From NCBI GenBank assembly GCA_934418125.1, contig CAKRWT010000018.1, positions 1-50,707 on the forward strand: a stretch of DNA of 50,707 nt, in the 5' to 3' direction. A program made the position numbers and the translations under genes. Position 1 is the first letter of the stretch. Each line of letters starts with the position of its first letter. The DNA is from an uncultured Lachnospiraceae bacterium. Its GTDB lineage: Bacteria > Bacillota > Clostridia > Lachnospirales > Lachnospiraceae. Positions 35,292-43,184 of this stretch are shown piece by piece. The notes beneath the pieces were generated by a model. That model ran no database searches, was not told the DNA's origin, and was given only the letters and a program-made list of their open reading frames with translations.

Positions 35292-36374
35292 CTATTTTGT
35301 CTGATACATATCTTCGTAATATTTCTGGTAATCGCCGCTTGTTACGTTCTTCATCCAGTCCTCATGTTCAAAGAACCACTGGATGGTACGGCGGATTCCT
35401 TCTTTAAACATCGTTTCCGGCTCCCAACCGATTTCTGCCTTAATCTTGTCCGGAGCAATGGCATATCTTCTGTCATGCCCTTTTCTGTCCTCCACGTAAG
35501 TAATCAAATCTTCCCTGACAAGAGCCTTACGCGGGTCGTTCTCCGGCAGCATTTCCTGTAAAGTCTCAATAATAATTTTAATGATTTCAATGTTCTGTTT
35601 CTCATTATGTCCGCCGACATTGTATGTTTCGAACAGTCTGCCCTGCTCCTGTACCATATCAATTGCCTTGGCATGGTCTTCCACATACAGCCAGTCACGT
35701 ACATTCTTGCCATCGCCATAGACCGGCAGTTTCTTTCCCTGTAAAGCATTGTTGATAATCAGCGGAATCAGCTTCTCCGGGAACTGATATGGTCCATAGT
35801 TGTTGGAACAGTTCGTAATATTCGCCGGGAATTTGTAAGTATCCATATAAGCCTTTACCAGCATGTCAGAGCTTGCCTTGCTGGCAGAATAAGGGCTGTG
35901 TGGTGCATAAGGAGTTGTCTCATAGAAATAACCGCCATCTTCCTCCAGGGAACCATATACTTCATCCGTGGATACATGCAGGAATTTCTTACCTTCCTGA
36001 AAGCTTCCATCGGGCAGCTCCCAGGCTGCCTTGGCACAGTTAAGCATGACCGCAGTTCCCAGTACATTGGTCTGTACAAAAATCTCCGGATTCTTAATGC
36101 TTCTGTCTACATGGCTTTCTGCTGCAAAATGAACAACTCTGTCAATATCATTTTCGGCAAAGATTTTGGAAATAGCTTCCTTATCACAGATATCTGCCTT
36201 AACAAAAGTATAATTCTCCCGGTTCTCAATATCTTTCAGGTTCTCCAGATTTCCCGCATAAGTCAGTACATCTACGTTAATAATGCGGATATCGTTGTCA
36301 TATTTCTTAAACATATAGTGAATGTAGTTAGAGCCAATAAAACCTGCTCCCCCTGTTACTAAATAAGTTCTCAT
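35292..36374 (-). CDS. rmlB: dTDP-glucose 4,6-dehydratase
   Basis: This 360-residue SDR enzyme has the NAD-binding GGAGFIGSNYIHYM, the catalytic STDEVYG and YSASKASSD (Tyr-x3-Lys), NCSNNYGPYQFPEK and GDGKNVRDWLYVEDH. It converts dTDP-glucose to dTDP-4-keto-6-deoxyglucose. It is the first gene of the long polysaccharide unit, behind a good promoter at 36414-36442. Confidence 0.98.
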   Translation of the reverse strand: MRTYLVTGGAGFIGSNYIHYMFKKYDNDIRIINVDVLTYAGNLENLKDIENRENYTFVKADICDKEAISKIFAENDIDRVVHFAAESHVDRSIKNPEIFVQTNVLGTAVMLNCAKAAWELPDGSFQEGKKFLHVSTDEVYGSLEEDGGYFYETTPYAPHSPYSASKASSDMLVKAYMDTYKFPANITNCSNNYGPYQFPEKLIPLIINNALQGKKLPVYGDGKNVRDWLYVEDHAKAIDMVQEQGRLFETYNVGGHNEKQNIEIIKIIIETLQEMLPENDPRKALVREDLITYVEDRKGHDRRYAIAPDKIKAEIGWEPETMFKEGIRRTIQWFFEHEDWMKNVTSGDYQKYYEDMYQTK

Positions 36375-36413
36375 ACTTTCTCCTTTATCCTAATCCAGTT
36401 TATACCTTAGTTT

Positions 36414-36442
36414 ATAATAATTCAGCCAACTTATAAATGCAA
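36414..36442 (-). promoter_or_regulatory. Promoter of the rml-ABC-GT operon
   Basis: TTGCAT (36442-36437), 17 bases, TATTAT (36419-36414), in the 70-base gap after the large GH25 gene. It is the most likely start for the run rmlB to the 676-residue GT. Confidence 0.6.
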
Positions 36443-36444
36443 GC

Positions 36445-39294
36445 CTAATAGTTCAGGTAGCTGATATTCATATCCACATTGCCGCTGATACCGCTGACTT
36501 TTCCCTTGGAGGAATACTGCCACATATCATAACGGGTTGCTGTGTAACTTGGCGCACTCGCATACTGTGCCAGCCAGATTTTATAACCGGTCAGACTGGA
36601 CGTATTGATGTAACTGCTAAACCAGGTCTTGTTGGCATAGATACCTGCCGAATATCCGGAGTTCTGGACTGTCTGGCAGAACGCCTTGCAGACTGCTGTC
36701 CTGGTATCTGTTCCGATACCATCACCACGTCCCCCACTGGATTCCACATCCAGGAAAATCGGATAGTTCAGTCCATAGCCCTTTACCAGGCTGAGTGCCA
36801 TAGACGCTTCCTCTACCGCTTCCACCTCATTGACTGCCTGGCTGAAGAAGTAAACACCAACCTTTAATCCGGCTGCCTTGGCTCCCTGGATATTGCTCTT
36901 GAATTTCGGATCCTCAATCAACGCACCAGTCGAAGAGCCTCTGTATCCGCAGCGGATAATAACATAGGATACACCGGAATTCTTAACCGCATTCCAGTCA
37001 ATGGAACCATTCCATTTCGACACATCGATTCCCATGGAACCGGAACCGGAAGATAACTTTCCGTCACTGCCAAAGTTATATTTGGCTCCCTGGATAACCT
37101 GCTCCCCGGTTACATAATTGCCGTCTTTGTTATAGAAATAAACGCTTCCGTCAATGGTCTGCCAGCCGGTATATTTGTATTCGGAAGCTTCTGTGGATTT
37201 GATATAGAAAGTATCATACTTCTTGTAATCGTCATAGGTAGCTTCCTTATAGTTGCCGTCACCGTCTTTGTAATAAAGCTGGTTGCCTTTTTTATCCTTT
37301 AACTTGGTCGTTCCGTCCACTGCTGATTTCTTTACCGTAATCTTGTAAGTTGCCGTAATGTTAGTTGCATCGGCGCAGGTTGCCTTAATATTGGCGGTTC
37401 CTTCCGCCACACCGGTTACGACACCGTTTGCATCAACCTTGGCTATCTTATCATTGTCACTGCTCCAGGTCACTTTTCCCCCGGCAGGATCTGTTGTGGC
37501 AGTCAGGGTAACTGTCTTCCCTACTGTTACTTCTGCGGTGCCACTGATGGTGACCTTGGTATACACTGGTTTCGTCTCTGTAACCGTTACGGTACAGGTC
37601 AGATTCTGTGTTGTCCCATTCACCGTATCGGAACCGTTAACCGTTACGGCTGCTGTAATCGTTGCTGTTCCCACACCTTCTGCCTTTACCGTTCCATTGC
37701 TGACCGAAGCAACCGAAGCATTGCTGGTACTCCAGTTAACAGAAGAAGCTGCGCCCGTTGGGGTTATCGTAATGGAAAGTGTGGAGGAATCCCCCTTTTT
37801 CAGGGTTAAAGCAGTCGCGTTCATCGTTACCTTCGCATCCGTTTTGGTCGTCGGGGTTGTACTGCCACCTGCGTTGCCTCCATTTCCGGTGTTACCACTG
37901 TCACTTCCACCAGTCCCAGTATTACCGCCGGTTCCGGTATTGCCACTGTCACTGCCGCCGGTTCCCGTGTTACCTCCAGTTCCGGTGTTGCCACTATCAC
38001 TGCCGCCGGTTCCCGTATTGCCGCTATCGTTGCCACTGACTGTCGATTTTGTATCATTGCTTACCATTTTATAAAATGCATGGCTGACCGTCCATGGGTC
38101 TGTAATTTCTTTCTTATCAATAGCCTTATAGGTATCCTTCTCCCCGCCAATCGGTGTCTTGGTTGATTCTACCCACTCGACGGTATCCTGCAGCGTTGAC
38201 TCCACAGCCGTATCCTGTACGCCGGTATCCTCTGCTGCCACATTGACCTCTGCCTCTGTTTTTACTTCGTCTACGACATCAACTTTCTTGTAGGCAATCT
38301 TGTCACTGACCGTCACGCTGCTTGCCGATGCCGGCAGCTTATATGCCTGTGCATCGTCACCTGTAAGCGGCTTGATTGTCACAGTATAATTTCCTGCCGG
38401 CACATCTGTATGATAGATAATACCGTCCTTATTGTCATCCTTCCATTCGTAATTATTCGCGCCGGTTATGGTTACTTCAAAAGGAACACCACCTATCAGT
38501 TTGCCGGTCGCCTTATTCACAAACTTAATCTTCATATCCGACTGAATAGAAGTAATATTCAGGGAAACTTCTACCAGCTTCTTTATATCTTCCTCTTCTT
38601 CTGCTTCCTGTTCTTCTTCCTCTTCTATCGCAATCATATTTGCCAGTCTGGCAGATTCCGATACCGCAAGAAGACCACTCTCGCCAATGATGGAGACACC
38701 CTGCATCTGCTCGCCGACTGTGGCAAAGGCTTCCACCTGCTTTTCCACCGATTTGGCATTGGCATACAACCCACCTGCCACACAGGCACCCACCAGGACA
38801 AGAATTCCCAGTCCTGCCACGAGGGCGTCCATGGCATTTATATTTCGGATAAAATGAGAGAACTTCTCTCCGAAGGTTTCCGGCTCGTACTCATCATCTT
38901 CGTATTCTTCGTCCTCATAGTCATCCTCTTCGTCCTCGTATTCTTCGTACTCGTAATCCTCATCTTCGTACTCGTACTCTTCCTCCTCGTAATCCTCATC
39001 TTCGTACTCGCCATCATCATCCCCATACTCGTCTTCGTATTCGTCATCTTCCTCATCTTCGTAGATGACGGTGGCTTTTCGTCCGGAAGAAGCTTTCTTC
39101 TTTGCTTCCTGCTCCCTCTGATAATTCTCGATAGTTTCATCATCCAGGCTTAAGAATTCCAAAGTGTCATCTGTTACATCATCCGCATCCTCATAATCCT
39201 CCACCAGATAATCTACTTCTTCCTCCCAGGAAATTTCTTTTCCTCTTCTTTCCTTCTGTTTGCTCCGGTTGTTTTTCTTCTCCGTTCTTTTCAT
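36445..39294 (-). CDS. Large membrane-anchored GH25 lysozyme with BIG2 domains and acidic cytoplasmic tail
   Basis: I choose the ATG at 39294 (MKRTEKKNN), since the predicted transcript start is near 39324 and AAAGG precedes this ATG; the frame could extend to a TTG at 39321. The 949-residue protein has a basic leader and an extreme Asp/Glu/Tyr-rich cytoplasmic segment (about 80-139). One helix (about 156-178) leads to a Cna-B-like domain (NKDGIIYHTDVPAGNYTV), a Gly/Ser/Thr/Asn tandem-repeat linker, and two BIG2 (bacterial Ig-like 2) domains. Glucan-binding-like Tyr/Gly repeats (YKYTGWQTIDGSVYFYNKDG) and a C-terminal GH25 domain ([19 protein letters not shown]) complete it. It probably cuts peptidoglycan at a distance from the membrane. 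Confidence 0.9.
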   Translation of the reverse strand: MKRTEKKNNRSKQKERRGKEISWEEEVDYLVEDYEDADDVTDDTLEFLSLDDETIENYQREQEAKKKASSGRKATVIYEDEEDDEYEDEYGDDDGEYEDEDYEEEEYEYEDEDYEYEEYEDEEDDYEDEEYEDDEYEPETFGEKFSHFIRNINAMDALVAGLGILVLVGACVAGGLYANAKSVEKQVEAFATVGEQMQGVSIIGESGLLAVSESARLANMIAIEEEEEQEAEEEEDIKKLVEVSLNITSIQSDMKIKFVNKATGKLIGGVPFEVTITGANNYEWKDDNKDGIIYHTDVPAGNYTVTIKPLTGDDAQAYKLPASASSVTVSDKIAYKKVDVVDEVKTEAEVNVAAEDTGVQDTAVESTLQDTVEWVESTKTPIGGEKDTYKAIDKKEITDPWTVSHAFYKMVSNDTKSTVSGNDSGNTGTGGSDSGNTGTGGNTGTGGSDSGNTGTGGNTGTGGSDSGNTGNGGNAGGSTTPTTKTDAKVTMNATALTLKKGDSSTLSITITPTGAASSVNWSTSNASVASVSNGTVKAEGVGTATITAAVTVNGSDTVNGTTQNLTCTVTVTETKPVYTKVTISGTAEVTVGKTVTLTATTDPAGGKVTWSSDNDKIAKVDANGVVTGVAEGTANIKATCADATNITATYKITVKKSAVDGTTKLKDKKGNQLYYKDGDGNYKEATYDDYKKYDTFYIKSTEASEYKYTGWQTIDGSVYFYNKDGNYVTGEQVIQGAKYNFGSDGKLSSGSGSMGIDVSKWNGSIDWNAVKNSGVSYVIIRCGYRGSSTGALIEDPKFKSNIQGAKAAGLKVGVYFFSQAVNEVEAVEEASMALSLVKGYGLNYPIFLDVESSGGRGDGIGTDTRTAVCKAFCQTVQNSGYSAGIYANKTWFSSYINTSSLTGYKIWLAQYASAPSYTATRYDMWQYSSKGKVSGISGNVDMNISYLNY
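37870..38035 (-). repeat. In-frame tandem repeats encoding the Gly/Ser/Thr linker
   Basis: Imperfect repeats of a unit encoding GSDSGNTGTG and GNTGTG peptides lie inside the large GH25 gene. Copies differ by synonymous changes, as expected of a flexible linker that can expand or contract. Confidence 0.8.
38860..39060 (-). repeat. Low-complexity GAG/GAC/TAC codon tract encoding the acidic tail
   Basis: The DNA is built of near-repeats of GAGTACGAAGATGAG-like units and encodes about 60 residues, almost all Asp, Glu or Tyr, just before the membrane helix of the large GH25 protein. Confidence 0.75.
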
Positions 39295-39330
39295 TTTATG
39301 TAAACCTTTCATTTTTAACAATTTTGTAAC

Positions 39331-39359
39331 ATTATAGCATAACTACTCGGCTACTTCAA
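39331..39359 (-). promoter_or_regulatory. Promoter of the large GH25 gene
   Basis: TTGAAG (39359-39354), exactly 17 bases, perfect TATAAT (39336-39331). The predicted start near 39324 leaves a leader of about 30 bases. Confidence 0.72.
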
Positions 39360-39410
39360 GATTTATCCCCATTCTTAAGATTTACATAAGAATCCCTGCG
39401 CAGCTCTTTC

Positions 39411-39439
39411 TTGACACAGACTTTTCCATCTATTACTCT
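39411..39439 (+). promoter_or_regulatory. Promoter of the divergent DUF6020-like gene
   Basis: A perfect TTGACA (39411-39416), 17 bases and TACTCT (39434-39439). It is divergent from the GH25 promoter within a 203-base intergenic region. Confidence 0.6.
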
Positions 39440-39497
39440 ATCCTTATGAGGAATTTATCGCGCTTGTATTTAAGGGAATAACAGACTGGAGATTGCT

Positions 39498-41396
39498 ATG
39501 TCAAACACAAAAACCAACAAGACCCTGCTCCTTCATCTTCTGGAGAGCTTTCTGACGACCTGGGCTTTAATGAAAGCTGCCCGCATGGAGCCGGGAAATA
39601 TTTTAACCTTTGTATTTTTTCTTCTCGTATTTTTCTTCTACCGCCATGTCAGCAGGCGCCTGGACCGGTTGAATCTCTTTCTGGCCGATTCTCCGGAGCT
39701 TGCTGTCGACATCGAAGGAGACCATATTTTACATGCCAGACACACCAATCGTGTTGCCTTGCTACTGGCACTTCTTTTTACCGCTTTCTATATGCTGGTG
39801 GATTATCCCAACTATGTCAGCCTGCTGACAAACCAAATGTTCCGTTTTGGTATCATCGCCGTTACCTTTGCCGGATTTACTATTTTATTTTTCTACCTGC
39901 TTAAATTTCTTTTTTCCTATACCTGCAATATCCGCGCCCTGGAACAGGTACTCTTAACCCGGTATCAGAATCTTTCCTATATCTATTCCGGACGGTTTCA
40001 GAAGGCATCCGGTATCATTACCTTTTGTGTCAACCTCTACCGTAACCACACAGCCTGCTGCTCTTTCCTATTCTGTATACTGTGCTGGCTTCCTTACTAT
40101 CTGTATCAGTATCCCGGCATCATGACCCCCGACAGCATCAATCAGTTCGAGCAGGTTCTGGGGCTGATTCCCTACAGCAACCACCATCCCTGGTGTCATA
40201 CCATGTTTTTTTCCCTGTGTTACCACCTGGCTTATCAAATAACCGGCAATATGGTTGTGGCAGTAGGCTTCTATACCTTTTTGCAGATGTGTCTGCTGGC
40301 CGGCAGCGCCGCCTATTGCATCAGTACCTTACGGCTGCATAAAATCCGTCCTTTCGTCCTTTTGCTGATTACCGCCTTTTATGCGTTCATTCCTTATCAT
40401 GCGGTTTTCTCTGTAACCATCTGGAAGGATATTCCTTTTGCGGCTGCCGTCATGCTGTTTCAATGCAGCCTTTTCCGGCTGTTGACCCAGGAACATCTGA
40501 ATACACACGAGGTTACCCTGTTCCTGCTCTCCGGCATTATGATTTGTCTGTTCCGCAGTAATGGCTGGTATGCCTTTCTGGTCTGTCTTCCTTTCCTCTT
40601 TCTTTTTTGCAGGAAACAGGCACGGCAACTGTACCCGGTTCTGTTGTGTACCTTCTGTGTGGCAGCCCTTATCCGCTACCCGGTAATGAACCACTTTCAG
40701 GTAGCACAGCCAGACCTGATTGAATCGCTCTGTATCCCCACCCAGCAGATTGCGGCTGTCATCTGTAATGACCGTGCACTCACACCAGAGGAACTGTCCC
40801 TGGTGGAAAATGTGATTGATTTGACTTATATCAAGGATTTGTATAATCCCACCTTTGCCGACAACATGAAGGAGCTGGTGCGGGCAGGCAACCAGCAATA
40901 CCTTGCCGAACATAAGAAAGAATTCTTACGGCTCTGGGTATCCCTTGGACTGCGCTATCCGGGCGATTACCTGAATGCTTATATCCAGCAGACCTATGGC
41001 TACTGGTATCCGGACTCTTTCTATCTGGTAGCAGAAGCAGAAGGGGTCAGTGCCACTGAACTTGGTGTATCTACCAGACACCTGATTGGTGGTCCGCTGG
41101 TGGTAAAGGGTAAAGAAATTGCCATTAAATTAGGCAGCATGGTTCCCATCTATGGAACCCTCTGGAGTATGGGTGTTGCCTGTTGGATTATGCTGTTTAG
41201 TGCCGGCACCATGTTAATCCGCCGGGAGGCAAAGAAACTGCTGTGCCTGTTACCCAGCTTTTTACTGCTGTTGACGGTTCTGGTTGCCACTCCGGTTGCC
41301 ACAGAGTTCCGCTATGTGTACTTTATGGTATTTAGTATGCCCTTTTACCTGATGACTGCCATGTTGCCTGACACAACCGCTTCCCAGTACGCTTAA
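39498..41396 (+). CDS. Polytopic membrane protein, DUF6020-like
   Basis: This 632-residue protein has about twelve hydrophobic helices. The first extracytoplasmic part includes PYYLYQYPGIMTPDSINQFEQ, followed by NHHPWCHTMFF and VTIWKDIPFA, which I recognise as the DUF6020 type found in Lachnospiraceae polysaccharide loci. The layout (Asp and His in early loops, many helices, a soluble C-terminal stretch) resembles GT-C glycosyltransferases that use polyprenyl-phosphate sugars outside the membrane, but activity is not shown. GGAG lies seven bases before the ATG. It may add side sugars to the exported glycan. Confidence 0.75.
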   Translation: MSNTKTNKTLLLHLLESFLTTWALMKAARMEPGNILTFVFFLLVFFFYRHVSRRLDRLNLFLADSPELAVDIEGDHILHARHTNRVALLLALLFTAFYMLVDYPNYVSLLTNQMFRFGIIAVTFAGFTILFFYLLKFLFSYTCNIRALEQVLLTRYQNLSYIYSGRFQKASGIITFCVNLYRNHTACCSFLFCILCWLPYYLYQYPGIMTPDSINQFEQVLGLIPYSNHHPWCHTMFFSLCYHLAYQITGNMVVAVGFYTFLQMCLLAGSAAYCISTLRLHKIRPFVLLLITAFYAFIPYHAVFSVTIWKDIPFAAAVMLFQCSLFRLLTQEHLNTHEVTLFLLSGIMICLFRSNGWYAFLVCLPFLFLFCRKQARQLYPVLLCTFCVAALIRYPVMNHFQVAQPDLIESLCIPTQQIAAVICNDRALTPEELSLVENVIDLTYIKDLYNPTFADNMKELVRAGNQQYLAEHKKEFLRLWVSLGLRYPGDYLNAYIQQTYGYWYPDSFYLVAEAEGVSATELGVSTRHLIGGPLVVKGKEIAIKLGSMVPIYGTLWSMGVACWIMLFSAGTMLIRREAKKLLCLLPSFLLLLTVLVATPVATEFRYVYFMVFSMPFYLMTAMLPDTTASQYA

Positions 41397-41454
41397 GCGC
41401 GCTTTTACGCGATATTTTACACCGCTTATTACACCATTTTTTTGTAAAATCCGC

Positions 41455-41483
41455 TTGACTTTAATACATTAAACTGACACAAT
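41455..41483 (+). promoter_or_regulatory. Possible promoter of the zinc-ribbon gene
   Basis: TTGACT (41455-41460), 17 bases and a weak CACAAT (41478-41483), with the next gene's ATG 54 bases further on. Confidence 0.4.
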
Positions 41484-41536
41484 ATAAGAGCAACATTACA
41501 ATTTCAACATTTTAAATGAGAAAAGGGGAATTTTTC

Positions 41537-41872
41537 ATGATGTACATGCACTATTGTAAGCGTTGCCATCGGGTCTATCTGTTAAACGGGCACAAGCAGG
41601 TCTGTCCTAAATGCCGTGAAGGTATCACAGAACTGAAGATTTCTTACATGGATTATGTATCCATGAATCGGGAAGAAAGGGTTCAGTTTACCAATATTTG
41701 TGCAAATGAAGATGAGCTCAGGAAGCTGAGCACTACATATCGGATGTACAAATACAGTAAATGGTATAAGGAATTACAGCAGCAACCTGCCCAGACTAAT
41801 CTGATTTCCTATAATCAGTATAATAACAGAAAAGACCGCACACCGATGGAAAACGCCGTATCAATGGGTTAA
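41537..41872 (+). CDS. Small zinc-ribbon protein of unknown function
   Basis: The start is the ATG at 41537 (MMYMHYCKRCHRVYLLNGHK), which has AAAGGGG eight bases upstream; an earlier ATG at 41516 lacks a ribosome site. The 111-residue soluble protein has one treble-clef-like knuckle pair, CKRC and CPKC (about 14 residues apart), then a helical region (NREERVQFTNICANEDELRKL) and a polar tail. I do not recognise a family. It has its own likely promoter and strong terminator. It may bind nucleic acid or a protein partner through the zinc site. Confidence 0.7.
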   Translation: MMYMHYCKRCHRVYLLNGHKQVCPKCREGITELKISYMDYVSMNREERVQFTNICANEDELRKLSTTYRMYKYSKWYKELQQQPAQTNLISYNQYNNRKDRTPMENAVSMG

Positions 41873-41896
41873 TTCGTAACCGATGCGACCAGCCAT

Positions 41897-41942
41897 GGAG
41901 TGATTCTAAAGAGTTTTTACTTCTTAGAATCGCTCCTTTTTA
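41897..41942 (+). terminator. Terminator after the zinc-ribbon gene
   Basis: A 13-base stem (GGAGTGATTCTAA with TTAGAATCGCTCC, one G-T pair) followed by TTTTT. Confidence 0.85.
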
Positions 41943-42001
41943 CTTCTAATTCCAAAGTTTTTCTTAAAATTGTGTGAACGCATGGATTTTTCGTAAAATT
42001 C

Positions 42002-42026
42002 ATAGTAGAATGATAACTACTATAAT
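42002..42026 (+). promoter_or_regulatory. -10 box with overlapping inverted repeat before the SGNH-like gene
   Basis: TATAAT (42021-42026) overlaps a dyad ATAGTAG-N8-CTACTAT (42002-42023). The -35 match is poor, so the dyad may be the site of an activator or repressor. GGAGGAG precedes the ATG at 42048. Confidence 0.4.
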
Positions 42027-42047
42027 ACAAATTATCTGGAGGAGATT

Positions 42048-43043
42048 ATGAATCAGGACAATGATATGAAACAAAATGAAAAACCTTCTTTCCACCTTAA
42101 TATCCACATCATACTGGTTGGTATTATCGTGTTGATTGCAGGTATTTCCGCATATAAGCTATACATCTGGAATAAAGGGGTTCCATCCGACTATGACCCC
42201 ACCATCCAGACAGATGCCTTTGATATTGAGGCAATGGACAATATTATTCCCTTATCTTCTGATAAACTGGAAGGACACGAGGACGATGGTGTGACTACCA
42301 TTCTCTGCCTGGGAGACGACCCATTTTCCTTAAACCAGGGAGAAGGCGGACTGGCAGAACAGATTGCCGCCAAAACAGGTGCCACCATCTATAATGGGGC
42401 CTTTACCGGCACTACCATCGCTGCCCAGAATTCCGAATATGCAGACTGGTATTATCTGGATGCTTTTTCCTTCCCTTATGTAGCCGATGCCCTGGCAAGC
42501 GGCAATTTTGATTTGATGAAGAGTGCTGCTTCCTACAGCTATGATGAAGCTTTTCCGAAAACAGTGTCCCTGTTAGAGGGCGTGGATATGAACAGTGTAG
42601 ACCTTATCTGTATTATGTATGACGGCAGCGATTACATTAACAGAAGGCCCTGTGACGACCCTAATGCACCTTATGACATCATTACCTATACAGGTGCTTT
42701 AAGAAGCGGTATTACCGCGATTCAGGAAGCTTATCCGCATATCCGGATTGTCGTAATGTCCCACACGTTCTGTCACCACGTCAACGAGGAAGGTAATTTC
42801 GAGAATGGTGACCGTGTAGACTTGGGGAATGGTACCTTGAGCCACTACCTTCAGAAAGAACTGGATGCCACAAGCGACTGCGGTGTGTCCTTTATCGATA
42901 ATTTCTATGGTTCCATCAACGAAGATAACTATCTGGATTATATGACCGACTATATTCATTTTAACGATGCCGGCCGCGAAGTTCTGGCAGACAGGTTTGT
43001 TTCCTGCATCTTCCCGGAACTTGCCGACAACACGAATAAATAG
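42048..43043 (+). CDS. Membrane-anchored SGNH/GDSL-like protein without the nucleophile Ser
   Basis: This 331-residue protein has one N-terminal membrane helix (about 19-40) and an extracellular alpha/beta domain. The block-I motif is ILCLGDDPFS, with Asp where GDSL hydrolases have the catalytic Ser. The block-III region is IMYDGSDYIN, and the C-terminal DYIHFNDAGRE keeps the Asp-x-x-His pair. Related Lachnospiraceae proteins, as I recall them, also lack the Ser, so this is probably a family trait rather than a mutation. It may bind or transfer acyl groups on glycans without classical esterase chemistry, or be a scaffold. It converges on the SGNH gene at 43185-44240. Confidence 0.72.
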   Translation: MNQDNDMKQNEKPSFHLNIHIILVGIIVLIAGISAYKLYIWNKGVPSDYDPTIQTDAFDIEAMDNIIPLSSDKLEGHEDDGVTTILCLGDDPFSLNQGEGGLAEQIAAKTGATIYNGAFTGTTIAAQNSEYADWYYLDAFSFPYVADALASGNFDLMKSAASYSYDEAFPKTVSLLEGVDMNSVDLICIMYDGSDYINRRPCDDPNAPYDIITYTGALRSGITAIQEAYPHIRIVVMSHTFCHHVNEEGNFENGDRVDLGNGTLSHYLQKELDATSDCGVSFIDNFYGSINEDNYLDYMTDYIHFNDAGREVLADRFVSCIFPELADNTNK

Positions 43044-43078
43044 AAAATACTTCATAAAACAGAAATAACTTTACACCC

Positions 43079-43117
43079 AAAAGGTTCGCCGGGACTATCA
43101 TATCCTGGCGAACCTTT
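43079..43117. terminator. Bidirectional terminator between convergent SGNH genes
   Basis: AAGGTTCGCC and GGCGAACCTT arms, extended by GGA/TCC around a short loop, with T-run on one side and A-run on the other, so it can serve both strands. Confidence 0.85.
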
Positions 43118-43184
43118 TTCTCTGCATTTCCTTATCGTATTTTTCTGTCAGCCTATATTTCCATCTGTTTCTTCTTAAAATCCA

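Noticed and set aside
15094..36374. A Gram-negative O-antigen locus.
   Set aside because: Wzm/Wzt and Rml genes alone would fit, but the LCP ligase, membrane-tethered GH25 enzymes, Gram-positive ribosome sites and lack of lipid A or outer-membrane genes point to a Gram-positive wall glycan.
37870..38035. Regular repeats resembling a CRISPR array.
   Set aside because: They are in frame within the large GH25 gene, have no unique spacers and encode a Gly/Ser/Thr linker.
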